Source: Hydrogenophilus sp.
Lineage (GTDB): Bacteria > Pseudomonadota > Gammaproteobacteria > Burkholderiales > Rhodocyclaceae
Assembly (NCBI GenBank): GCA_026416515.1
Contig: JAOAEZ010000004.1
Coordinates: forward strand, 105,227 to 165,562
Direction of reading: 5' to 3'
Length of the DNA: 60,336 bases
Part shown: positions 26,876-34,926 of the stretch, piece after piece
How the letters are laid out: each line of letters starts with the position of its first letter
Numbering within the stretch: position 1 is the stretch's first letter
Notes under the pieces: generated by a model
What the model saw: the letters and a program-made list of their open reading frames with translations, nothing else
What the model was told of the DNA's origin: nothing
Databases searched by the model: none
Made by a program: the position numbers and the translations under genes

Positions 26876-28017
26876 GCCCCCGCACCCCCTCGCTGCCGCT
26901 CTCTCCCCCCCACACGAAGGCGGGGCTTACCCTTGTCGAACTCCTCATCGCCCTTTTCCTCGCCATCTTCCTCATCGGCGCTCTCTTCTCTTTCTACCTC
27001 GGTCAACGCGCCCTCTACCGGACCAACGAAGCCATTGCCCGCATTCAGGAGAACGCCCGCTTTGCGATTGAACTTCTCGCCCGCGAGCTCCGCGAAGCTG
27101 GGTCCACCCCTTGCGGTGCGCGTCTTCCCATCGCCAATATCCTCGACGGCGCTGTTTCCTGGTGGGCTCGCTTCGCTACCCCTATCCTTGGCTATGAAGG
27201 GAGCGTCACCTCGGGGTTTCCCCAACCCTTCGGTACTGCTGCCGCAGCTCGCTACCAAGCGGCCACCAGCAGCGCTACGCCCGACGCCCTCATCCTACTC
27301 TCAGCCACTGCCATCAGCGACCCCCCCCTCTACATCATCGAGCACAACCCCGTTGCAGCCCAATTTAAAGTCAGCACCACCAACCACGAAATTCGCGACG
27401 GCGACATTCTGCTCGCCTGCGACAGTGAAAGCGGCGCCCTCTTTCAAGTCAGCAACGCCAGCAGCGCCAACGTCACCATCGTCCACAACACCGGCGCCTC
27501 CGTCTCCCCTGGCAATTGCACCAAAGGGCTGGGCTGCGCCCGCGACGCCTTCAGCTGTGGCGCCAACAAAAACGAGCCCTGCGACGCGCGGGCACCGATC
27601 TCCGGCTGTTTCGTTCAATGCACGGCCACAGGAAACCCCAAAAACTTCAAAGCGACCTCCAACACCCTCTCCTACCTCAGCCGTTACAACGCCTCTGCCT
27701 GGTATATCGGCTGCAACGGGCGCTTCCCCTGCGCAAGCGATCCCCGCGGTCGCAGTCTTTACCGCCTGCGGCTCATCAACCGCAACGGCACAGCGGCTAC
27801 GACCGCTGAAGAGGTCGCCGAAGGGGTAACCGACCTTCAGCTCCGCTACCGCACCGCCACTCGCCCCGAGCTTCGCCCTGCCGATCAACTTGCCCCCGAC
27901 GAGCCGATTACGGCGGTCGAAATCTCCCTTCTCTTGGTCTCCCCCGACCCCACCCTCACCCCTCCGCTGCAGCGGGAGTGGACCACCCTCATTGCCCTGC
28001 GCAACCAACTCCCATGA
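26872..28017 (+). CDS. pilW: Minor pilin / assembly protein PilW
   Basis: A 381-residue PilW. The leader ends at Gly before LTLVELLIALFLAIFLIGALFSFYLGQRALYR, followed by ARIQENARFAIELLARELREAG, a strong family signature. The large globular region is Cys-rich (CTKGLGCARD, CGANKNEPCD, CFVQC, CNGRFPC), so periplasmic disulfide formation should matter. The C-terminal ITAVEISLLLVS strand is also typical. It overlaps pilV and pilX by four bases each, indicating coupled translation. Confidence 0.92.
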   Translation: MSPRTPSLPLSPPHTKAGLTLVELLIALFLAIFLIGALFSFYLGQRALYRTNEAIARIQENARFAIELLARELREAGSTPCGARLPIANILDGAVSWWARFATPILGYEGSVTSGFPQPFGTAAAARYQAATSSATPDALILLSATAISDPPLYIIEHNPVAAQFKVSTTNHEIRDGDILLACDSESGALFQVSNASSANVTIVHNTGASVSPGNCTKGLGCARDAFSCGANKNEPCDARAPISGCFVQCTATGNPKNFKATSNTLSYLSRYNASAWYIGCNGRFPCASDPRGRSLYRLRLINRNGTAATTAEEVAEGVTDLQLRYRTATRPELRPADQLAPDEPITAVEISLLLVSPDPTLTPPLQREWTTLIALRNQLP

Positions 28018-28532
28018 AAAGTGCCACCTCCTCCCTCGGACTCGCTCTCCCGATCGCCCTTGTTCTCCTCCTGGTGATCGCCCTCCTTGGCGTCTCCGGC
28101 CTCGGCAATACCCTACTGGAACAAAAAATGGCGGGCGCCCACACCGACCGGCAGCTCGCGTTTGAAGCGGCCGAAGCCGCCCTTCGCCGTGCCGAAAGTC
28201 GCCTCTTCGCCGACCCCCAAACGGTCACCGCCCCCTGCACCTGCCTTTCCACGGGTTACTGCTCTCCCCCCTATCGGCACGAAAGTGGCGCTCCCGACTG
28301 CACCGCCCGCTGGCGCGACCCCGCTCTTCCCTGGCAAAGCGTTGCCGATCTCGACCTCGGCGCGCTCGTCTCTTCTTCCCCTCGCTACCTCATTGAATAC
28401 CTCGGCGACAGCTGTCGCGGCGCCGACGGCGCCCCTCGCTGCCGCCGCTACCGCATCCTCGCCCAAGCATCGCTAGGAAGCGAGCGCGCCACCGTCGTTC
28501 TTGCCGCTCACTACCAGGTCCCCATTCGTTAA
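28014..28532 (+). CDS. pilX: Minor pilin PilX
   Basis: A 172-residue PilX. LGLALPIALVLLLVIALLGVSGLGNTLLEQKMAG in two adjoining segments is the typical N-terminus, in which the usual Glu-5 is replaced by a Pro-containing ALPI motif. LAFEAAEAALRRAES follows, as in the family. Cysteines (APCTCLSTGYC, DCTARW, DSCRG, RCRRYR) probably pair in the periplasm. It starts inside the pilW stop and is followed after 12 bases by pilY1 with AAGGAGG. Confidence 0.9.
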   Translation: MKSATSSLGLALPIALVLLLVIALLGVSGLGNTLLEQKMAGAHTDRQLAFEAAEAALRRAESRLFADPQTVTAPCTCLSTGYCSPPYRHESGAPDCTARWRDPALPWQSVADLDLGALVSSSPRYLIEYLGDSCRGADGAPRCRRYRILAQASLGSERATVVLAAHYQVPIR

Positions 28533-28544
28533 GGAGGTTGCGCG

Positions 28545-31500
28545 ATGTCGTTCTCTCTGCTCCTCCCGCTCTCTTCTCCTCCCCTCTCCTCCTTTCTCTC
28601 TCCCCCCTCTTTTCGCATTGGCGCCCTCTCCTTAAAGCGCCCCCCCTACGCGCTCCCGCTCTCTCTTCTCCTCTCTCTCCTCTTTCCTCTTGCGGCCGTC
28701 GCTGCCACCATCCCTAAGGTCCCCCTCATCGTCGGTCAACCCGCCTTTGCCAACGTCATGATCAACCTCTCGGTCGAAACGCCGATGGGAGGTGCGGCTT
28801 ATGCCGACCAAAGGGATAACCCCCCTGGCTGCAGTGGCCGCACCACCGTAGGCGGGCGCGAAGTCGGTACCTGTTTCATTCCCACCTACCGCTACCTCGG
28901 TCTCTTTGACCCCGACAAATGCTACACCTACGACACGGGCAACGGCCGCTTCCTCCCTGCCGCTGCCGCCAGCGGCGCCAACCGCACCTGCGGCAGCGGT
29001 CAATGGAGCGGCAATTTTCTCAACTGGGCGACCATGACCGCCGCCGACATCTTCATCTGGGCGATGACCGGCGGGAATCGGATCGTTGACACCACCGCGC
29101 AAACCATTCTCGAACGGGCCCGGGCGATCGACAACTCCAGCTGGTTTCCGGTCAAGTATCTCGCCAACCCCTCGGGGTATGCCCCCTTTTCTACCTCGAT
29201 TTATATCGCCAATCACCTCGACGGCGGTTATCGTTTTCGCGTAGGCACTGCCTTTGGAGGCAACGACCTCGGCACCTTCAACGTCCAACTGCGTGTCTGT
29301 GACCCCAGCACAGGGCTTGAAAAGAACTGCCAAGCCCACACCACCAGCAGCGGCACCACCCTCTACAAACCGGTCGGCCTCATCCAACGCTACAGCGACA
29401 AAATGCGCTTTGGTCTCTTTGCCTATACCAACGACAACGCCCAAAGTCGCGACGGCGGGGTTCTCCGCGCCCCCCTCCATTACGTCGGCGCCCAACGCCT
29501 CAACGCCCAGGGGGTTCTTGAAAATAACCCCGAACGTGAATTCGACCCTGCTACCGGTCAGCTTATCGCCAACCCCCTCGGCGCGGCGGGCGGTAAAAGC
29601 GGCGTCATCAACTACCTCAACCAATTTCACAAAGACGGCTACAAATCCTACGACCCGATTGGCGAACTCTTCTACGAAGTGATCCGCTACTTCAAGCGTC
29701 TCCCCCCAACCCCCGAATACGCCGCTGGTGCTCCGGCCGGATCCTTTCCGATCTACACCACCTGGAACGACCCGCAGGAATTTTGGTGTCAGAAGAACTT
29801 TGTGGTCGCGATCAACGACGCCAACCCCTGGCTCGACAAAAAGCTCCCCGGCACCTACTTCACCTGCGACAAAGCAAACAGTGCCGGTCTCCCCACCACT
29901 TTTCTAGCCAGCGACTGTGGTGAACCCTCCAATCCCGACGCCACCATCAACGTTAGTGCTCTCACCCAGCAAGTTGGTGCCCTCGAAGGGCTGCACACCA
30001 CCTGGACGCAGAATCCGACCACGGGCGAAGACACCGTCGGCTATGTCGCGGGTGTCACCAACAATGTCGGCGCCTGCAGCGGCAGCAAAACCGTCACCAA
30101 TCTCGCCCAAGTCATGGGCACCTGCCCCTACCCGGGCAAAGAGAACAGCTACTATATCGCTGGGCTCGCTTACTATGCCAACACCACCGACCTTCGCTCC
30201 GACCACCCGGGCGAACAAAAGCTCACCAGTTTTTTCATCGATACGCAGGAATATAGTACCAACCCCCTCTCGGGCAACCGCAACATGCTCTGGCTTGCCG
30301 CAAAATATGGCGGCTTTCTCGATATCGACGGCAACGACCAACCCAACCTCCCGACGGAGTGGGACAGCGACAACGATGGTATCCCCGATCACTATGTCCT
30401 CGCCACTCAACCCGAGCAACTCGTCAACGGTCTCGAGCGCGCCTTTCTCACCGTCCTCGAGCGGCTCGGCGCCGCTACCAGCGTAGCGGTCACCAGCACC
30501 GAACTCAAAAGCGACACCCGTATCTTTCAAGCCACCTTTAACAGCGCCCTCTGGTCAGGCGAGCTCAACGCGCTGGCGTTAGGCCCTGACGGTCCTGCCG
30601 AAATACCCATCTGGCGTGCCTCGCAACAGCTTCCCTCGCCGGCCGTGCGCCGTCTTTATACCCGCTCGGGAGGGCAAACCGTTGAGCTCTTGTGGAACAA
30701 CCTCAGTGAAGCCGACCGCACAGCGCTGCAAAGCGCCGAGATCATCGACTACCTCCGCGGCAGCCGCGCTCGCGAAATGCCTGCTGGCCCCTACCGGCGG
30801 CGCGCCCTCACCAGCCTCCTCGGCGACATTGTCCACAGTACACCCGCCTATCTCAAAACCAACGAAACCGTTCTCGTCGGCAGCAATGACGGCATGCTGC
30901 ACGCCTTTGACGCCCTCACCGGTCGGGAGCGTTTTGCCTATATTCCCAGCCTTGTGCTCGATCGCCTCCGCGCTTACGCGCTTCCCACCTATACCCACGA
31001 CTACTTTGTCGACGGTGAAATCGCCATCGGCGAAAATCTTCCCTCTCCTTACCCACGCCACATCGCCGTCGCCACGCTCGGGCGAGGAGGCAAAGGGCTT
31101 TTTGCTCTCAACCTCACCGATCCCGACAACTTCAACGCCGGCCACCTCCTTTGGGAATGCTTCGTCGCGGACGGAAGCAGCGGAAGCGGCAAAGGTGGGA
31201 GCAGCAAAGGCAGTAGCGACATCGGCACTGTCGCCGGCTGTCGCAACGACAGCGACATGGGTCACATTCTCACTCGTCCCCTCATCGTGCCGCTCAACAG
31301 CGGCCACTGGGCGGTTATCACCGGCAACGGCTACAACAGCGCCAGCGGCAAAGCCGTCCTTTTCATCCACAACCTCCTCGACGGCTCGCTCCTCGCCAAA
31401 ATCGACACCGGCGTTGCAGGCGACAACGGTCTCGGAGGGGTTGCAGCCTATGACGCCGACTTCGACGGCATCGTCGACTATCTTTACGCTGGCGACCTCA

Positions 31501-32291
31501 AAGGAAACCTCTGGCGTTTTGACCTCACCGCCGCTCAGCCTAACCAATGGGACGTTGCTTTTCGGCAAGGGAACACCCGCAAGCCCCTCTTCACCGCCCG
31601 CGATGCAGCGGGCAACCCTCAACCCATCACCGCCCCTCCCACGGTCACCGTTTGCGACCGGGACCGCACCATCATCGTCGGAACCGGCAGCTATTTTCGT
31701 GCCCTCGACCCGGCGGACACCCAAACGCAAACCCTTTATGGCCTCTTTGACCGCAACAGCGAGATCACTCACCGCAACTCCCTCACTGCCCGGACAATTC
31801 TCAGCGAAGGCCTCCTCGATAACCGCCCCGTGCGCACCCTCTCAGCCGCTGCAGCCGGCGACCTCAGCGGGAAAGAAGGCTGGTTTCTCGACTTCTCCTC
31901 CCAACCCGGCGAGCGGATTGTCTCCGCCGCGGCCCGCGACGCCCGTTCTGGAACGCAAATTCTCTTCTTCAGTACCATTCGCCCGCGCACCAATCCCTGC
32001 ATCCCGGGGGGCGATGGCTACCTGATGGCCGTCGCGGCGTGTAGCGGTGCGCAGCTCCCCGAACCGATCTTCGACCTCGACCGCGACAATAACCCGCACA
32101 ACGACCGCTTTGGCGGTTTACCCATCAGTGGGGTACAATTACCCCTTGGCATGCCGAGTGCCCCCACCGTCGTCAGCGATCAGCTCGTCGTCGGCGGCAC
32201 CACAGGGGAGGTTTCAGCGCTTAAACTCCACGGCACCTCGGAGCGACAAGAGCGCACGCAGCGCCGTGGGTGGCTTGAGATCATCGAGTAG
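28545..32291 (+). CDS. pilY1: Type IV pilus tip adhesin / assembly factor PilY1
   Basis: A 1248-residue secreted protein of the PilC/PilY1 family that acts at the pilus tip in assembly, adhesion and retraction control. A signal peptide ends near LAAVAA (about residue 50), after a Ser/Pro/Leu-rich extension. The middle has WSGNFLNWATM, typical of the betaproteobacterial type. The C-terminal beta-propeller begins near RALTSLLGDIVHSTPAYL, with VGSNDGMLHAFDALTGRE and YTHDYFVDGEI. Two calcium-loop motifs are visible, DSDNDGIPD (about residue 605) and DADFDGIVD (about 970); the second is at the known Ca site that controls retraction. No MIDAS-type DxSxS motif is seen. Confidence 0.93.
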   Translation: MSFSLLLPLSSPPLSSFLSPPSFRIGALSLKRPPYALPLSLLLSLLFPLAAVAATIPKVPLIVGQPAFANVMINLSVETPMGGAAYADQRDNPPGCSGRTTVGGREVGTCFIPTYRYLGLFDPDKCYTYDTGNGRFLPAAAASGANRTCGSGQWSGNFLNWATMTAADIFIWAMTGGNRIVDTTAQTILERARAIDNSSWFPVKYLANPSGYAPFSTSIYIANHLDGGYRFRVGTAFGGNDLGTFNVQLRVCDPSTGLEKNCQAHTTSSGTTLYKPVGLIQRYSDKMRFGLFAYTNDNAQSRDGGVLRAPLHYVGAQRLNAQGVLENNPEREFDPATGQLIANPLGAAGGKSGVINYLNQFHKDGYKSYDPIGELFYEVIRYFKRLPPTPEYAAGAPAGSFPIYTTWNDPQEFWCQKNFVVAINDANPWLDKKLPGTYFTCDKANSAGLPTTFLASDCGEPSNPDATINVSALTQQVGALEGLHTTWTQNPTTGEDTVGYVAGVTNNVGACSGSKTVTNLAQVMGTCPYPGKENSYYIAGLAYYANTTDLRSDHPGEQKLTSFFIDTQEYSTNPLSGNRNMLWLAAKYGGFLDIDGNDQPNLPTEWDSDNDGIPDHYVLATQPEQLVNGLERAFLTVLERLGAATSVAVTSTELKSDTRIFQATFNSALWSGELNALALGPDGPAEIPIWRASQQLPSPAVRRLYTRSGGQTVELLWNNLSEADRTALQSAEIIDYLRGSRAREMPAGPYRRRALTSLLGDIVHSTPAYLKTNETVLVGSNDGMLHAFDALTGRERFAYIPSLVLDRLRAYALPTYTHDYFVDGEIAIGENLPSPYPRHIAVATLGRGGKGLFALNLTDPDNFNAGHLLWECFVADGSSGSGKGGSSKGSSDIGTVAGCRNDSDMGHILTRPLIVPLNSGHWAVITGNGYNSASGKAVLFIHNLLDGSLLAKIDTGVAGDNGLGGVAAYDADFDGIVDYLYAGDLKGNLWRFDLTAAQPNQWDVAFRQGNTRKPLFTARDAAGNPQPITAPPTVTVCDRDRTIIVGTGSYFRALDPADTQTQTLYGLFDRNSEITHRNSLTARTILSEGLLDNRPVRTLSAAAAGDLSGKEGWFLDFSSQPGERIVSAAARDARSGTQILFFSTIRPRTNPCIPGGDGYLMAVAACSGAQLPEPIFDLDRDNNPHNDRFGGLPISGVQLPLGMPSAPTVVSDQLVVGGTTGEVSALKLHGTSERQERTQRRGWLEIIE

Positions 32292-32302
32292 AGGCGCCCT
32301 GG

Positions 32303-32719
32303 ATGAGCACCCCTTCTCTCTCCCGAACCCTCCTGGGGATTACCCTCCTCGAGCTCGTCGTCGTCCTCGCGATCGTCGCTATTCTCGCCGCGATCGCCTA
32401 CCCCAGCTATCGCGACCATATCCTGAAAACCCGCCGCGCAGCAGCCACTGCCTGCCTTCTCGACCTCGCCCAAAACCTCGAGCAGCGCTACTCCGCCATC
32501 CTAAAGTACGAAGCAATTCCCCTGCAAGCCCCCTGCGTCGCCGACCTCTCCGCCTACTACACCTTTTCCTACGACGGCGACGTCACCTCCACCGCTTTTC
32601 GGCTCAAAGCCACCGCCCTTGGCTCCCAAGCCGAAGACAAAGTGGGGAATACCTCTTGTCGGGAGCTCACCCTCCGGCACACTGGAGAGCGCTCTCCTCC
32701 CCTCTGTTGGCAACGCTGA
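32303..32719 (+). CDS. pilE: Minor pilin PilE
   Basis: A 138-residue pilin of the PilE minor class. After the leader ending LLG, ITLLELVVVLAIVAILAAIAYP has Glu-5, then SYRDHILKTRRAAATACLLDLAQNLEQRYS is the usual continuation. Cysteines occur in APCVADLSAYYTF, NTSCRELTL and PLCW. It is the last gene of the pilus operon; the 126 bases after it are polypyrimidine-rich, with no clear terminator. Confidence 0.9.
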   Translation: MSTPSLSRTLLGITLLELVVVLAIVAILAAIAYPSYRDHILKTRRAAATACLLDLAQNLEQRYSAILKYEAIPLQAPCVADLSAYYTFSYDGDVTSTAFRLKATALGSQAEDKVGNTSCRELTLRHTGERSPPLCWQR

Positions 32720-32845
32720 TCTCGTCTCGCGCTCCTCTCTGCTCCTCTCCTCTTCCCCCCGTCCTTTCCTTCTCTTCTTTCCTTCTCCTTTCGTTGGTTC
32801 TCCCTTTCCCCTCTCCGCTGCCTCCCTTCCCTTCTCCCTCTTGGG

Positions 32846-33718
32846 CTACCCTCTCTCCCTCCACCCGCACGTCAGCACTACCCCTGCTGCCGCCAAATCC
32901 TCTGCCAGTGCGGGGCTGGCCAAATAATCGTACTCCCATCGCCGCGCCTCCACCACTCGCTCCACCTGTGCCAGCGTTCGATCGGGAAACCCCGGATGAA
33001 CAAAGATCAAATGGCGCGCTCCTGCTGCTCGCAAAAAGCGCTGGAACTTCGCTCGGAAAGGCACGCTCGCCCCAAAATCGTGCACCCCTGCAAATCCCTC
33101 GTTATGGGGCCAACCGCGCCCATCGGCCAATCGGCGCCAGCCGCGGCCCACCTGGGCCAAGAACAGCGCCTTAGGCACGCCCACCCCACGGCGGAGAATC
33201 GCCGTCCACGAATCGACCCCATCTCGCACCCAAAAACCCTCTTCCCCCATTCGCTCCTCCAACACCGTCGCCACCACCTCCCTTATCCCGGGCAGCAAAT
33301 GGACATGTTGATGGCCATCGACAAAATCGGGGCCTCTCCCCCACGCCGTCCCAAACGCCTCTAACTGCGCCTCTAGCTCATCGCGCACCGCTTTCAGCGG
33401 TAGAGTCCCCGCCAACGCCCGGGGCAACAGCCACTCCAGCGATGGCAATCGCCCCATCGGCGCCAACGGCGACCCCGCGAAAGCCGGCTTCTGCTCCGTT
33501 AATGTCACGTGCCATCCCACCTCTGCCTTTCCCTTGCTCGCCGCCTGCAGCGCCGCAGCCCACTCCCTCCAAAAAGGCTGACCGCTCATCACGCTTGTAG
33601 CGGTCACCGCACCCTTATCGATCAGGTTTACAATTGCGTCGTTGACACCGGGTGCCAACCCGAAATCATCGGCGCACACCACCAGTCGTTTCTGGAAAGG
33701 AAGATGATCCTCGTTCAC
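32846..33718 (-). CDS. ChbG/HpnK (YdjC) family carbohydrate deacetylase
   Basis: A 290-residue cytoplasmic metal-dependent deacetylase of the YdjC family. The metal site is visible as CADDFGLAPGVN (Asp-Asp), the His of VGWHVTLTE and the DGHQHVHLLPG pair. Family members remove acetyl groups from sugars such as chitobiose or HpnK substrates; the substrate here is unknown. The start is a GTG with a weak AGGG upstream. It diverges from a three-gene glycosylation module, and such deacetylases often sit beside this kind of module, so a glycan substrate is likely. Confidence 0.87.
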   Translation of the reverse strand: MNEDHLPFQKRLVVCADDFGLAPGVNDAIVNLIDKGAVTATSVMSGQPFWREWAAALQAASKGKAEVGWHVTLTEQKPAFAGSPLAPMGRLPSLEWLLPRALAGTLPLKAVRDELEAQLEAFGTAWGRGPDFVDGHQHVHLLPGIREVVATVLEERMGEEGFWVRDGVDSWTAILRRGVGVPKALFLAQVGRGWRRLADGRGWPHNEGFAGVHDFGASVPFRAKFQRFLRAAGARHLIFVHPGFPDRTLAQVERVVEARRWEYDYLASPALAEDLAAAGVVLTCGWRERG

Positions 33719-33877
33719 TGTCGAACCCTACTTCCCACACCGCTTGTCTTTCCCCCCCTCTCGCCCTCTGCCCTTGCCCTCGACCCGCTATTCTCTTCCT
33801 CTTCGTTTCCTTTCCCCCTCGCCCCGGCTGCCTCTCTCCTCCCTCGAGGTGTGAGCATAACCGAACGCCTCCCCGCG

Positions 33878-33883
33878 TACAAT
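33878..33883 (+). promoter_or_regulatory. Possible -10 element of the glycosyltransferase operon
   Basis: TACAAT lies 30 bases before the start of the GT2 gene in the 194-base divergent gap. The -35 match is poor. Confidence 0.3.
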
Positions 33884-33912
33884 CCCCTCTCCCTCATCCT
33901 CTGAGTAGTGCG

Positions 33913-34926
33913 ATGTCTCTTCCGCTTCTCTCTGCTGTTGTTCCGCTCTACAACGAGTCTCCTAACCTCATTCCCCTCACCCGCCGTCTCATCCCTGCCC
34001 TTGACGAAGCGGTTCGGCGTGCTCGTCCCGATCTCGACGCTGCCGCAGCCGCCAACGCCTGGGAACTCCTCTTCATCGACGACGGCAGCTGCGACGGCAG
34101 CTGGACCACCATCGCCGCCCTCGCTGTCCATGACCATCGCATCAAAGGAATCCGTCTTGCCCGCAACTTTGGCAAAGAGGCGGCGATGGCGGCCGGTCTC
34201 CATGTAGCGCACGGCGACGCGGTCATCATCCTCGACGCTGATCTTCAACATCCCCCTGAACTCATCCCGCAGATGATCGACGCTTGGAAAAATGGCGCTC
34301 AAATCGTCACCGCCGTTCGCACCGATCGCCGCAACGATCCCCTCCCCCGACGTCTCCTCACGCACCTCTTCTACCGTCTCTACCGTGCCGTCTCTGAGAT
34401 CGAACTTACTCCTGGCGGCGGCGACTTCCGGCTTCTCGACCGACGGGTGGTCGCCGCTCTCAACGCGCTTCCCGAACGCAAGCGCTTTCTCAAGGGCCTC
34501 GCCAACTGGGTCGGTTTTACCCAGTGCACCCTTCCCTTCCAACCCGAGACGCGCCACTCGGGCCGTTCAGCCTGGTCTCTCGGGAAGCTCTGGCGCTACG
34601 CAATCGACGGCCTTGTCTCCTTCACCACTCTTCCCTTACACATTTGGTCATCGCTAGGCGCCCTCATCGCCCTCATCGCCCTCACCTACGGTGGCTACTT
34701 GATCGCTCGCACCCTCATCTTTGGTCGCGACGTTCCCGGATACGCCTCGATCATGGTCGCGATCCTCTTTTTTGCCGGAGTTCAACTCGTCAGTCTCGGA
34801 GTCCTCGGCGAATACCTCGGGCGCGTTTTCGAAGAAGTCAAGCGGCGCCCTCTCTACCTGATCGGCGACGTGATCAACCTCCCCGACCCGGGGGTTGCCC
34901 CCTCTCTGCCTCACTCTCACCCCTGA
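33913..34926 (+). CDS. Polyprenyl-phosphate glycosyltransferase, GtrB/DPM1 type (GT2)
   Basis: Moves a sugar from its nucleotide to undecaprenyl phosphate on the cytoplasmic face. The GT2 domain has SAVVPLYNESPNL, LLFIDDGSCDGS, RLARNFGKEAAMAAGL and the DAD-type metal motif ILDADLQHPPEL. Two C-terminal transmembrane helices (about residues 235-300, LPLHIWSSLGALIALIAL and ASIMVAILFFAGVQLVSLG) and GEYLGRVFEEVKRRPLY are those of GtrB/ArnC. The start at 33913 is the conserved one; the longer frame lacks support. The stop overlaps the next ATG by one base (TGATG). Confidence 0.93.
   Translation: MSLPLLSAVVPLYNESPNLIPLTRRLIPALDEAVRRARPDLDAAAAANAWELLFIDDGSCDGSWTTIAALAVHDHRIKGIRLARNFGKEAAMAAGLHVAHGDAVIILDADLQHPPELIPQMIDAWKNGAQIVTAVRTDRRNDPLPRRLLTHLFYRLYRAVSEIELTPGGGDFRLLDRRVVAALNALPERKRFLKGLANWVGFTQCTLPFQPETRHSGRSAWSLGKLWRYAIDGLVSFTTLPLHIWSSLGALIALIALTYGGYLIARTLIFGRDVPGYASIMVAILFFAGVQLVSLGVLGEYLGRVFEEVKRRPLYLIGDVINLPDPGVAPSLPHSHP

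Noticed and set aside
30616..32025. A 469-codon frame inside pilY1 and a 397-codon antisense frame at 30579-31772
   Set aside because: Both lie within the PilY1 coding frame, which has clear propeller and calcium motifs. The alternative products have no family features.
34524..34925. Upstream extension of the GT-C protein
   Set aside because: It lies fully inside the GT2 gene. The TGATG junction gives the natural start.
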